The notes under the pieces are model-generated. The model saw nothing but the letters and a program-made list of their open reading frames with translations, was not told the DNA's origin and made no database searches. The position numbers and the translations under genes were made by a program. Of a DNA stretch of 64,000 nucleotides, positions 44,192 to 52,840 are shown one piece after another. The stretch's first letter is position 1; each line of letters opens with the position of its first letter. This stretch comes from Mycolicibacterium mageritense (GTDB lineage: Bacteria > Actinomycetota > Actinomycetes > Mycobacteriales > Mycobacteriaceae), in assembly GCF_010727475.1 (NCBI RefSeq), contig NZ_AP022567.1:3906001-3970000 (forward strand). The letters are read 5' to 3'.

Positions 44192-45061
44192 TCACCGCCC
44201 GTCGAGCAGCTCCAGCAGGTACCCGCCGTAGCCGGACTTCATCAGAGTGTGGGCCCGTTCGGCGAGCTGCTCGTCGTCGATGAAACCCATCCGCCAGGCC
44301 ACCTCCTCGGGGACACCGACCTTGAGCCCCTGCCTGCGTTCGATGGTGCGGACGTAGTCGGCGGCATCGAGCAGCGAGTCGAATGTCCCGGTGTCCAGCC
44401 ACGCGGTACCGCGGGCCATGACGCTGACGCTCAGCCGGCCCTGGTCGAGGTAGGCCTGGTTGACCTCGGTGATCTCGTACTCGCCGCGCGCGGACGGCCG
44501 GAGGGTTCGCGCGATCTCCACGACGTCGTTGTCGTAGAAATAGAGCCCGGGTATCGCGTAGTGCGACTTGGGCTCTGCGGGTTTCTCCTCGAGGGACAAC
44601 GCGGTCCCGTCGGCGTCGAACTCGACCACGCCGTAGGCGGACGGATCCGCCACCCAGTACGCGAAAATCGCCGCGCCGTCGAGGTTTTGGAACCTGCGCA
44701 GGCTCGTGCCCAAACCCGGCCCGTGGAACAGATTGTCCCCGAGCACGAGTGCCACATTGTCGGTGCCGATGTGGTCGGCACCCAGGATGAACGCCTGGGC
44801 CAGCCCGTCGGGGCGCGGCTGCACCACGTAACTGAGGTTGATGCCCAGCGCGGTTCCGTCGCCGAGCAGCCGCCGGAACGCAGGCGCGTCCTGTTCGGTG
44901 CTGATCAGCAGGATGTCCCGGATGCCGGCCATCATGAGCGTCGACAGCGGATAGTGGATCAGCGGCTTGTCGTACACCGGCAGCAGCTGCTTGCTGACCC
45001 CGAGCGTGATGGGGTGCAGCCGGGTTCCCGAGCCGCCCGCCAGGATGATGCCGCGCATCAT
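44192..45061 (-). CDS. rmlA: Glucose-1-phosphate thymidylyltransferase
   Basis: A 289-residue RmlA that forms dTDP-glucose from dTTP and glucose-1-phosphate. Present are the loop LAGGSGTRLHPITLG, PVYDKPLIHYPLSTLM with the catalytic Lys, LGDNLFHGPG and the C-terminal AWLDTGTFDSLLDA. Start ATG 45061 overlaps the rmlC stop (ATGA). Mycobacteria carry an essential rmlA elsewhere, so this is probably an extra copy serving the polysaccharide. Confidence 0.93.
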   Translation of the reverse strand: MMRGIILAGGSGTRLHPITLGVSKQLLPVYDKPLIHYPLSTLMMAGIRDILLISTEQDAPAFRRLLGDGTALGINLSYVVQPRPDGLAQAFILGADHIGTDNVALVLGDNLFHGPGLGTSLRRFQNLDGAAIFAYWVADPSAYGVVEFDADGTALSLEEKPAEPKSHYAIPGLYFYDNDVVEIARTLRPSARGEYEITEVNQAYLDQGRLSVSVMARGTAWLDTGTFDSLLDAADYVRTIERRQGLKVGVPEEVAWRMGFIDDEQLAERAHTLMKSGYGGYLLELLDGR

Positions 45062-45672
45062 CGGCTGTGCGCCGGGACGCGGCGGCGCAGGTCGTCGACG
45101 AAGGCGCGGGTGTCCTCCCACGTCGGCAACAGGCCCGCCGCGCGGGCTTCTTCGAGAGTCTGTGCGGCGGCATCGCGCTCGGACAGGATGATCGGATGCT
45201 CCGCGGGCCAGTCGATGCCCAGTGAGGTGGCCAGGATGGTGTGTTCGCGGTTGGGCGCGTACCCGGCGGAGCACAGGTACATGACGGTCGAATCGTCTTC
45301 GAGGGCAAGGAATCCGTGTGCCAGCCCTTCGGACAGGTACACCGATCGATGGCTGCGATCGTCGAGGAGCACCGAATCCCATTGACCGAACGTGGGGGAG
45401 CCGACCCTGATGTCGACGACCACGTCGAACACCGCGCCGCGCACGCATGTCACGTATTTGGCCTGGCTGGGCGGAAGTTCGGCGAAATGCATGCCACGCA
45501 GCACCCCGGCTGCCGACACCGAGCAGTTGGCCTGCCGCAGCTCGAACCTGTGGCCGGCGAACGCCTCGAAGCCGGCTTGCGTGAACCACTCGAACAGGTA
45601 GCCACGGTCGTCGGTGTGCAGGCGTGGCGTGATCTCCCAGGCGCCCGGCACCGAGAGTTCGCGTGCGGTCAC
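45058..45672 (-). CDS. rmlC: dTDP-4-dehydrorhamnose 3,5-epimerase
   Basis: A 204-residue cupin with the canonical RmlC sequence: TDDRGYLFEWF, VLRGMHFAELPPSQAKYVTCVRG with the catalytic His, SPTFGQWDSVLLDD and YLSEGLAHGFLAL. GTG 45672 is the start, overlapping rmlB's TGA (GTGA). It converts dTDP-4-keto-6-deoxyglucose to the L-lyxo form. No rmlD reductase is present in the locus, so the last step must come from elsewhere or the keto sugar is used differently. Confidence 0.92.
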   Translation of the reverse strand: MTARELSVPGAWEITPRLHTDDRGYLFEWFTQAGFEAFAGHRFELRQANCSVSAAGVLRGMHFAELPPSQAKYVTCVRGAVFDVVVDIRVGSPTFGQWDSVLLDDRSHRSVYLSEGLAHGFLALEDDSTVMYLCSAGYAPNREHTILATSLGIDWPAEHPIILSERDAAAQTLEEARAAGLLPTWEDTRAFVDDLRRRVPAHSR

Positions 45673-46667
45673 TGGCTGCGCTCCGCGTATCGGGCCTCGA
45701 CGGCGTCTTTGAGTGGGCCCCACCAGGATTCGTTGGCGCGGTACCACTCGATGGTGGCGCGCAGGCCGTCCTCGAAGTCGATGTGCTCAGGCTTCCAGCC
45801 CAGCTCGTCGGTGAGTGCGGACGGGTCGATCGCATAGCGCAGATCGTGGCCCGCGCGGTCGGTGACGTGATCGAAGTCGTCGGGATCGCGGTCCATCAGG
45901 GTCAGGATGGTGCGGAGCACGTTCAGATTGTCCCGTTCGTTGTCGGCCCCGATGAGATAGGTCCGGCCGATCTGACCGTCGGTGAGAATGCGCCGCACCG
46001 CGGCGTTGTGGTCATCGACATGGATCCAGTCGCGCACGTTGGCGCCGGTGCCGTAGAGCTTCGGGCGGCGGCCCGTCAGGATGTTGGTGATCTGGCGGGG
46101 GATGAACTTCTCGACGTGTTGGTACGGCCCGTAGTTGTTGGAGCAGTTGGAGATCGTGGCCCGCACGGAATAGGACCGAACCCACGCACGCACCAGCATG
46201 TCGGAGGCGGCCTTGGTGGCCGAATAGGGACTCGACGGGTTGTACGGCGTCGTCTCGGTGAACCGGGTGGGGGTGCCGAGTTCCAGGTCGCCGTACACCT
46301 CGTCGGTGGACACGTGGTGGAGGCGGACGCCGTGGGCGCGCACGGCTTCCAGCACGGTGTAGGTGCCGATCACGTTGCTGTGCAGGAACGGTGCCGGGTC
46401 GGCAAGGGCATTGTCGACATGGGTCTCGGCGGCGAAGTGCACGACCGCGTCGGTGGCCGGGTCGAGCTCGGAGACCAGCTTGGTGAGCAGCGCCGCGTCG
46501 GCGACGTCTCCCTTGATCAGGCGGACCTCGTCCTGTACGGGGGCCAGCGACTCGTGGCTACCGGCATAGCTCAGCGCGTCGAGCACCGTCACGTCGTGCT
46601 CGGCGGAGGCTGTGCGCGCAAAATTGCCGCCGATGAAACCGGCTCCGCCGGTGACCAGCAATCGCAT
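45669..46667 (-). CDS. rmlB: dTDP-glucose 4,6-dehydratase
   Basis: A 332-residue extended SDR: NAD loop VTGGAGFIGGNF, HFAAETHVDNALADP, the catalytic STDEVYGDLE and YSATKAASDMLV, and SNNYGPYQHVEKFIP. All are RmlB hallmarks. It produces dTDP-4-keto-6-deoxyglucose. It leads the rmlB-rmlC-rmlA overlapping set and follows the glycosidase-like gene by 51 bp on the same strand. Confidence 0.94.
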   Translation of the reverse strand: MRLLVTGGAGFIGGNFARTASAEHDVTVLDALSYAGSHESLAPVQDEVRLIKGDVADAALLTKLVSELDPATDAVVHFAAETHVDNALADPAPFLHSNVIGTYTVLEAVRAHGVRLHHVSTDEVYGDLELGTPTRFTETTPYNPSSPYSATKAASDMLVRAWVRSYSVRATISNCSNNYGPYQHVEKFIPRQITNILTGRRPKLYGTGANVRDWIHVDDHNAAVRRILTDGQIGRTYLIGADNERDNLNVLRTILTLMDRDPDDFDHVTDRAGHDLRYAIDPSALTDELGWKPEHIDFEDGLRATIEWYRANESWWGPLKDAVEARYAERSQ

Positions 46668-46718
46668 GACAAAACCCTAGCCGGTCCATGGACGCGGTGC
46701 GGTGGTGTGCGCGACGGA

Positions 46719-48815
46719 TCAGGACAGCTGGATCGTTCCGATCGGATAGCCACCGGCGCTGTCGCGGCCTGCCTGCGCCAGGTTCATCGGTGCCATGGTG
46801 ATCGCGTTGGTGCCGCCGGATTTGTGGTCGTTCCACACGACGGTCGCCGCGACGCGGTAGGTGCCTGCCGGCAGTCCCGCGGTCGGCAGGCTCACGGCGT
46901 CGTCGACGGTGGCTGCCGCGGGCTCCTGCGTGGTGGCGGTGTAATTCTGGGCCGCGGCAACGCTGTTGAGCGACAGCGGGGACGTGACCGCCTGACGCAC
47001 CGTGCCGGACGAATCGCGGAGTTCGTACCGCACGGCCCAGGTGTCGTAGGTCGGCGCACTGCCGAAATTGGCCCACCGCACCTGCAGCGGTAGGGCGGTG
47101 CCCGCCGCGGCGGTGGCAGGCAGCGAGGCCGAGGTCATGGCGTAGCGGTAGCCCCCGAACTTGTTGGCCTTGGCCCACAGGTCGTAGATCGAGGCGGGCA
47201 TCGTGGTCGAGCCCTGATACAGCGGCACCGTGCTGGAAAGCATCGACACGTGATAGTTCACGGTGTCCCTGACCGCCTTGTCGAACAGGGTCTGGGTGCC
47301 GTTGGGGGCGAAGTTGCACCACTCGGTCACGACCGGTGCGGTGCGCCACCGGTTGAGCAGCACGGGCACGATCGGGTCACCGTTCTGGACGTAGTACGAA
47401 TATTGGTTGACCGCCCAGGTCTGCGGCGGTTCGTAGACCCCGAGGCAGTCGGCGCGGACACCGACCGGATGTGCCAGGCCCGACGCGGCGGGGCTGTCGC
47501 GCATGGCCTGTTTGACGATCTCGGGATTCTGCGCGGTGGTCAGCACCTGGGTGTCGGGGAAGGCCCGCAGCGTCGCGTTGACGATGCGGGTGATCGACGC
47601 CTTGGTGATGTACTGGTCCTGGTACTGGCTGTAATAGCCGAGTGTGCCGATGCTGTCGGCAGGCGCGGGGCCCGGAATGCCAAGGGTGTCACGCATGAAC
47701 GCGTTGTGGTTCTCGCTGAAGTCGCCGTAGCCGGACAGTTCGAACCATTCGACGCGTTCGTCCTTGTTGTACCGGCTGCCCAGGGCGGTGACCAGCCGCT
47801 CGACCGCGGTGAGGTAGGCGTCGTTGTTCCAGTTCGGCACGACGTAGGTGATGCCGTTCTTGACGTAGTCGGTCGTGGCACCGGGCGTGGCCCGCAGCCA
47901 GGCCGGGACGGAGACGTCGGTGTTGGCCGGGTAGGACGATTCGCAGCACGACGCGAATGCCATCACGCGGAAGTGGAACCGCTTGCCCTGTGCGGCATTT
48001 GCGGCGATTGCGGTGTCGATCGGCGTGAAGTCGATGGTCTGCGCGTCGTTGGGTTGCAGGTCTTTCCAGTCGAACCGGCCGCCCGCGTCGGCGGTGGCCG
48101 GCCACGCGGGATAACTGCTCTGGGCCGGTTGGCTCTGGGGGAACAGGCCGACGCCGATGTTCTCGTACTGGCCTCGCTTGGGGTTGTTGACGTCGGTCGC
48201 CGAGAACGGCACCACCGCGCCGAGCGTCACCGAACCACCCGGCGGGGTCGTGGCTGTGGTGCTGGTGGCGGTCGTGCTCGGCGCGATGGTCACCTTGTCC
48301 ACCAACAGGTTTCGATCACACAGCAGGGATCGGTAGTCGTTGGTGTACGTGATGCTCACGACGTGCGATCCGGCCGGGATGTTGGCCGACGCCGAGTAGT
48401 CGGTCCACGACGAGGCCGTGACGTTGGTGGTGCCCAGCACGGTGTTGTCGACGGCGACCCGCATGCTCGGCGAGCCTTGGCATTTCTGTCCTTTGGCGCG
48501 CACGGTCACCTTGGTGGACGCGGGTAGTGCCACCGTTGCCGAGGCGGTCGCGTTGGCCCAGAGTCCGAGTGCCCGACCACCAGAGGCCGTTGAATCAGCG
48601 AAGCCGGACCCGGCCGACGGGGGTGCGACGCTCATGGTGTCGGCTTCCAGTGCAGTCGAATCCGCCACGAGCGCATAAGGTGTCGAGCTGGTGTTGCCCA
48701 CACATGCGATGACGGCAGCCACCACCACCGAGACGAGGGCGGCGGTGGCTAAGGCGGGACGCAGCGGCAGCACGGCGGCTCCTCGACCGGTCGAAGTTTG
48801 CTCGCCGCCAAGCAT
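46719..48815 (-). CDS. Exported DUF4832-type glycosidase-like protein with CBM60-like domain
   Basis: A 698-residue paralog of the protein at 29310 with an extra N-terminal module. A hydrophobic segment ends in VIAC, which could be a lipobox. Then come a Ser/Thr-rich stretch, a carbohydrate-binding-like domain (about 90-190: VRAKGQKCQGSPSMRVAVD and GSHVVSITYTNDY, resembling CBM60), a Thr-rich linker, and the catalytic-like domain with LSGYGDFSENH, PVVTEWC and the vicinal SCCES. ATG 48815 is preferred to a TTG at 48833. It likely binds and cuts or remodels the locus polymer outside the cell. Confidence 0.76.
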   Translation of the reverse strand: MLGGEQTSTGRGAAVLPLRPALATAALVSVVVAAVIACVGNTSSTPYALVADSTALEADTMSVAPPSAGSGFADSTASGGRALGLWANATASATVALPASTKVTVRAKGQKCQGSPSMRVAVDNTVLGTTNVTASSWTDYSASANIPAGSHVVSITYTNDYRSLLCDRNLLVDKVTIAPSTTATSTTATTPPGGSVTLGAVVPFSATDVNNPKRGQYENIGVGLFPQSQPAQSSYPAWPATADAGGRFDWKDLQPNDAQTIDFTPIDTAIAANAAQGKRFHFRVMAFASCCESSYPANTDVSVPAWLRATPGATTDYVKNGITYVVPNWNNDAYLTAVERLVTALGSRYNKDERVEWFELSGYGDFSENHNAFMRDTLGIPGPAPADSIGTLGYYSQYQDQYITKASITRIVNATLRAFPDTQVLTTAQNPEIVKQAMRDSPAASGLAHPVGVRADCLGVYEPPQTWAVNQYSYYVQNGDPIVPVLLNRWRTAPVVTEWCNFAPNGTQTLFDKAVRDTVNYHVSMLSSTVPLYQGSTTMPASIYDLWAKANKFGGYRYAMTSASLPATAAAGTALPLQVRWANFGSAPTYDTWAVRYELRDSSGTVRQAVTSPLSLNSVAAAQNYTATTQEPAAATVDDAVSLPTAGLPAGTYRVAATVVWNDHKSGGTNAITMAPMNLAQAGRDSAGGYPIGTIQLS

Positions 48816-48852
48816 CCTGGAGATCGTGGGCAATCACAAACAAATCGCCTAT

Positions 48853-48870
48853 CACTTTGGTAACAAAGTG
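48853..48870. promoter_or_regulatory. Perfect palindrome upstream of the glycosidase-like gene
   Basis: CACTTTG-GTAA-CAAAGTG: 7-bp arms at 48853-48859 and 48864-48870. It lies 38 bp upstream of the ATG at 48815, in the 130-bp gap between two minus-strand genes. It could be an operator for the GH-rmlBCA operon or a short terminator for the upstream core gene; no T-tract follows closely. Confidence 0.4.
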
Positions 48871-48944
48871 CTCGAAAACGCCACTGGCCGATGGCTTTGT
48901 GGATGTTTCGCTGATGTGGTGCCGACTGAGGTTGGCGGGCCTCG

Positions 48945-49721
48945 CTATTCGGCTGCGCGCGTTGCGGGATGCACCGCGATCAACCCGAGGCTCGCGCGCC
49001 GCTTGCACATCGCGGCCAGTTCGGCGTAGGCCTTCTCGCCGAGCAGCGCGGTCAGCTCCGGGGCATAGGACTGCCACACCTGTTTGGCGCCGAGGTGCGC
49101 GGCCGGATCCCCGGTGCAGTACCAGTGCAGGTCCGCGCCACCTTCACCCCAGCCGCGCCGGTCGTACTCGGTGACGACGGTCCGCAGGATCTGGGTGCCG
49201 TCTGGCCGGGTCACCCAGTCCTGGCTGCGCCGGATCGGCAGCTGCCAGCACACGTCGGGCTTCATGGTCAGCGGCTCGACACCGAGCTTCAGCGCCTTGC
49301 TGTGCAGCGCACAGCCGATGCCCGCGGGAAAACCGGGACGGTTCAGAAAGATGCAGGCGCCCTTGTACTTTCGGGTCCGAAGGTTCGGCTTGCCGTCGTA
49401 CTCGTCGTCCTCGAGGTAGCCCTTCTTGCCCAGGCCCTTGTCCCGGAACTGCCAGTCGTCGTCGGTGAGTTGTTTGACCGCGTCGTCCAGCCGCGCACGG
49501 TCGTCGTCGTCGGACAGGAACGCGCCGTGCGAGCAGCACCCGTCGTCGGGACGGCCTGCGACGGTGCCCTGACACGCGGGCGTGCCGAAAACGCACGTCC
49601 AGCGCGAAAGCAACCAGGTCATGTCGGCCGCAATGAGATGCTCCGGGTCGTCGGGGTCGTAGAACTCGACCCACTCACGGGCAAAGTCGAGTTCCACTTC
49701 GCCGGGATGCACGCGTGTCAC
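48945..49721 (-). CDS. Conserved mycobacterial protein (Rv0495c-like), Cys-rich
   Basis: A 258-residue protein with many Cys residues, including CVFGTPACQGTV and DDGCCSHGAF near residues 38-60, and further Cys at GACIFLNRP, GCALHS, DVCWQLP and WYCTG. The pattern suggests metal binding. It matches the Rv0495c position beside the Ppx/GppA gene, with which it is divergent. GTG 49721 is the start. It marks the right boundary of the accessory island. Function unknown. Confidence 0.78.
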   Translation of the reverse strand: MTRVHPGEVELDFAREWVEFYDPDDPEHLIAADMTWLLSRWTCVFGTPACQGTVAGRPDDGCCSHGAFLSDDDDRARLDDAVKQLTDDDWQFRDKGLGKKGYLEDDEYDGKPNLRTRKYKGACIFLNRPGFPAGIGCALHSKALKLGVEPLTMKPDVCWQLPIRRSQDWVTRPDGTQILRTVVTEYDRRGWGEGGADLHWYCTGDPAAHLGAKQVWQSYAPELTALLGEKAYAELAAMCKRRASLGLIAVHPATRAAE

Positions 49722-49871
49722 AACGCAAACGCTACCGCGGTTTCCGGCGGGACGATTTCCCAATCGCCCGGTGTGGCGGGGTGGTATTTCCCAAAGCCAT
49801 CACCGGGCAGTCGCCTCACAGCTTTCCGGTCCGCGCACGGTGGCGAAACGGTGACCCGTTAGGTTGTGTGC

Positions 49872-50837
49872 GTGCGGTTAGGCGTGCTCGACGTGGGCAG
49901 TAACACAGTCCATCTTCTCGTGGTGGATGCCCGCCGCGGCGGGCACCCGACACCGATGAGTTCGACCAAGGCCGCACTGCGGCTCGCCGAGGCCATCGAC
50001 GGCTCCGGCAAGCTGACCCGCAAAGGTGCCGACAAGCTCGTCGAAACCGTCGACGAGTTCGCCAAGATCGCCACGAGTTCCGGTTGTGCGGAGTTGATGG
50101 CGTTTGCCACCTCGGCTGTGCGCGATGCCACAAACTCCGAGGAGGTGCTGGCCAGGGTGCGCGCCGAGACCGGTGTCTCCCTTCAGGTGCTCAGCGGGGT
50201 CAACGAGTCGCGGCTCACGTTCCTCGCGGTGCGTCGCTGGTACGGCTGGAGCGCGGGCCGGATCATCAACATCGACATCGGGGGCGGCTCGCTCGAACTG
50301 TCCAGCGGCGTCGACGAGGAGCCCGAGGTGGCGATGTCGCTGCCGCTGGGCGCGGGACGGCTGACGCGCGAATGGCTGCCCGACGATCCGCCGGGGCGGC
50401 GCCGCGTGGCCATGCTGCGGGACTGGCTGGCCACCGAGATGGCCGAGGCCGGTGTGGCGATGCGCCGGGCCGGAAGCCCTGATCTGACAGTGGCGACCTC
50501 GAAGACGTTCCGCTCGCTCGCGCGGCTCACCGGAGCGGCACCGTCCGGCGCCGGTCCGCGGGTCAAACGAACACTCACGGCTGCCGGATTAAGACAGCTC
50601 ATAGCATTCATCTCTAGGATGACGGCGGCTGACCGTGCTGAACTGGAAGGGGTGAGTGCCGAGCGGGCGCCACAGATCGTGGCCGGTGCCTTGGTAGCTG
50701 AGGCCAGTATGCGAGCACTCGAGGTCGAATCCGTCGACATTTGCCCCTGGGCGTTGCGGGAGGGGTTGATTCTGCGGAAACTCGACAGCGAGGCAGATGG
50801 AACCGCCTTGGTGGAGACGTCGGCGCGCGAAGCATGA
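49872..50837 (+). CDS. ppx1: Exopolyphosphatase/guanosine pentaphosphate phosphohydrolase family
   Basis: A 321-residue Ppx/GppA-family protein (Rv0496 type). It has the ASKHA fold motifs VLDVGSNTVHLLVVD (residues 5-19), AFATSAVRDA, and IDIGGGSLELSSG with the phosphate loop. It removes phosphate from short polyphosphate. Only the two N-terminal domains are present, as in mycobacterial Ppx1. GTG 49872 is preferred (VRLGVLDVG). Its nearness to senX3-regX3 in the ancestral order ties it to phosphate metabolism. Confidence 0.92.
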   Translation: MRLGVLDVGSNTVHLLVVDARRGGHPTPMSSTKAALRLAEAIDGSGKLTRKGADKLVETVDEFAKIATSSGCAELMAFATSAVRDATNSEEVLARVRAETGVSLQVLSGVNESRLTFLAVRRWYGWSAGRIINIDIGGGSLELSSGVDEEPEVAMSLPLGAGRLTREWLPDDPPGRRRVAMLRDWLATEMAEAGVAMRRAGSPDLTVATSKTFRSLARLTGAAPSGAGPRVKRTLTAAGLRQLIAFISRMTAADRAELEGVSAERAPQIVAGALVAEASMRALEVESVDICPWALREGLILRKLDSEADGTALVETSAREA

Positions 50838-50901
50838 CGTTGATTGCGACGTTGTTGATTTTGACGGCGAGGAATAGCTAGCCCCATAAGGCGACACAGA
50901 C

Positions 50902-51954
50902 ATGACAGGACCAGAAGATAGCCAAGCCGGCACCCGACCGATCTCGGTCGCGGAGTTGCTGGCAAAGAACGGGACGATCGGTGCGCCGCCCGTCGGCGGC
51001 CGCCGCCGCCGGCGCAGGGGCAACGCCGATGCGGTGACCGTCGCCGAGCTCACCGGCGAGATCCCGGTGATCACCGACGACGACGTGCCTGCCGAGGCCG
51101 ACGAGGAGGCCAAGGCTCCGGAGCCGCCGAAACCGGCTCCGCCGCCGCGAACGCCACCGGCCCGCGCGGCCACCCCGGCCCGGGCGCCCGAACCGGCCGT
51201 CGCCGACCCCGTCGAGCCGCCCGAGCCCCCGGAGCCCGTCGAGGTCCGGGGCAACGCCAGCAACGCGACCGCGACGCGTGACGTGGAAGCGGACTACGAG
51301 GCGCACCTGCAGGCCCGCGAGGTCGACCCCGAACCCGTCGAGTTCAAGCCGCGCCGCCCGCAGTACCCGAGCGCGCTGCGCGACTATCGCCCCAGCGGCA
51401 CCGGCGCCGAGCGGATGAGCCCGGACCCGCTCGATCTCGATGACGACGACGATTCACCGGTCGCCGAAGCCACCGACACCGATACCGACAATTCGGACGA
51501 TCGTCCGTACGGAGGCTCGATCGGCCCGCTGTTCGGTGGCCAGTCCGTCGCCGACGACGTGGCCCGCCGCGGCGGACGCCCCGGTCCCGAGGACATCGAC
51601 CTCGGTGACGACGACGATCTCGCCGACGAGGACGCGCGGGTTGGATCCGACGACGAGACCGACCTCGACGACGAGCGGCACGCCGAGGAGTCCGGATCCC
51701 CGCTCGTGCGCGGTGCCTGGGTGGTCGCGCAATGCGTCATCGCGGTGGCCTTCGGCGCGGGCCTGTTCCTGGCGTTCGACCAGCTGTGGAAGTGGAACAT
51801 GATCGTGGCGCTGGTGTTGGGTGTCCTGGTCATCCTGGGCCTGGCCGGTGGCGTGCGCGTGGTGCGCAAGACCGAGGACATCGGCAGCACGTTGACGGCG
51901 GTTGCGGTCGGGGCGTTGGTCACGTTCGGGCCACTGGCGCTGCAAGCCGGTTAG
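50902..51954 (+). CDS. Acidic/Pro-rich membrane protein (Rv0497-like)
   Basis: A 350-residue protein. An N-terminal basic motif (GGRRRRRRGNADAV, about residues 33-46) is followed by a long Pro/Glu/Asp-rich disordered part (60-260) and two transmembrane helices near the C-terminus (about 275-300 and 305-320) plus a final hydrophobic segment. Conserved in mycobacteria between ppx1 and the sugar-isomerase-like gene. No enzymatic motif. Function unknown. Confidence 0.8.
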   Translation: MTGPEDSQAGTRPISVAELLAKNGTIGAPPVGGRRRRRRGNADAVTVAELTGEIPVITDDDVPAEADEEAKAPEPPKPAPPPRTPPARAATPARAPEPAVADPVEPPEPPEPVEVRGNASNATATRDVEADYEAHLQAREVDPEPVEFKPRRPQYPSALRDYRPSGTGAERMSPDPLDLDDDDDSPVAEATDTDTDNSDDRPYGGSIGPLFGGQSVADDVARRGGRPGPEDIDLGDDDDLADEDARVGSDDETDLDDERHAEESGSPLVRGAWVVAQCVIAVAFGAGLFLAFDQLWKWNMIVALVLGVLVILGLAGGVRVVRKTEDIGSTLTAVAVGALVTFGPLALQAG

Positions 51955-51976
51955 TACGCCGGTACACAATTAACCT

Positions 51977-52822
51977 GTGCGTCCAGCCATCAAGGTCGGC
52001 CTGTCCACGGCTTCGGTGTACCCGTTACGCACCGAGGCGGCGTTCGAATACGCGGCCCGGCTGGGATACGACGGCGTCGAGCTCATGGTGTGGGCCGAAT
52101 CGGTCAGCCAGGACATCGAAGCTGTGGCGCGCCTGTCCGAGCGCTACGGCATGCCCGTGTTGTCGGTGCACGCGCCGTGCCTGTTGATCTCGCAGCGCGT
52201 GTGGGGCGCCAACCCGATTCCGAAGCTCGAGCGCAGTGTGCGCGCGGCCGAGCAGTTGGGCGCACAGACCGTCGTGGTGCACCCGCCGTTCCGGTGGCAG
52301 CGGCGCTATGCCGACGGATTCACCGACCAGGTCGCCGAACTCGAGGCGAACAGTGACGTGCTGGTCGCCGTGGAGAACATGTTCCCGTTCCGCGCCGACC
52401 GGTTCTTCGGCGCCGGGCAGACCTCGATCCAGCGCATGCGCAAGCGGGGCGGCAGTCCCGGGCGCGGCATCTCGGCGTTCGCGCCCTCGTACGACCCGTT
52501 GGACGGCAACCACGCGCACTACACGCTCGATCTGAGCCACACCGCCACGGCGGGCACCGATGCCGTGGAGATGGCGCGCCGCATGGGCGACGGCCTTGCG
52601 CACCTGCACCTGTGCGACGGCAAGGGCGCGTCCACCGACGAACATCTGGTGCCGGGGCGCGGCACGCAACCGACCGTCGAGGTGTGCCAGATGCTGGCGG
52701 CAGGCAACTTCTCCGGGCACGTGGTGCTTGAGGTCACCACGTCGGCGGCGCGCACCGCGGCCGAGCGCGAGGCCCTGCTGACCGAGTCGTTGCAGTTCGC
52801 CCGCAAGCATTTGTTGCGCTGA
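51977..52822 (+). CDS. Sugar phosphate isomerase/epimerase-like TIM barrel
   Basis: A 281-residue protein of the xylose isomerase-like barrel family (AP endonuclease 2 fold), Rv0498 type. Metal-site residues are recognisable in SVHAPC, VVVHPPF, VAVENMF, TLDLSH and HLHLCDGKG, and the last in VVLEVTTS. Substrate unknown. GTG start. It is followed by a thioesterase-like gene after 18 bp. Confidence 0.83.
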   Translation: MRPAIKVGLSTASVYPLRTEAAFEYAARLGYDGVELMVWAESVSQDIEAVARLSERYGMPVLSVHAPCLLISQRVWGANPIPKLERSVRAAEQLGAQTVVVHPPFRWQRRYADGFTDQVAELEANSDVLVAVENMFPFRADRFFGAGQTSIQRMRKRGGSPGRGISAFAPSYDPLDGNHAHYTLDLSHTATAGTDAVEMARRMGDGLAHLHLCDGKGASTDEHLVPGRGTQPTVEVCQMLAAGNFSGHVVLEVTTSAARTAAEREALLTESLQFARKHLLR

Positions 52823-52840
52823 GACCCGAAAAGGAACCAC

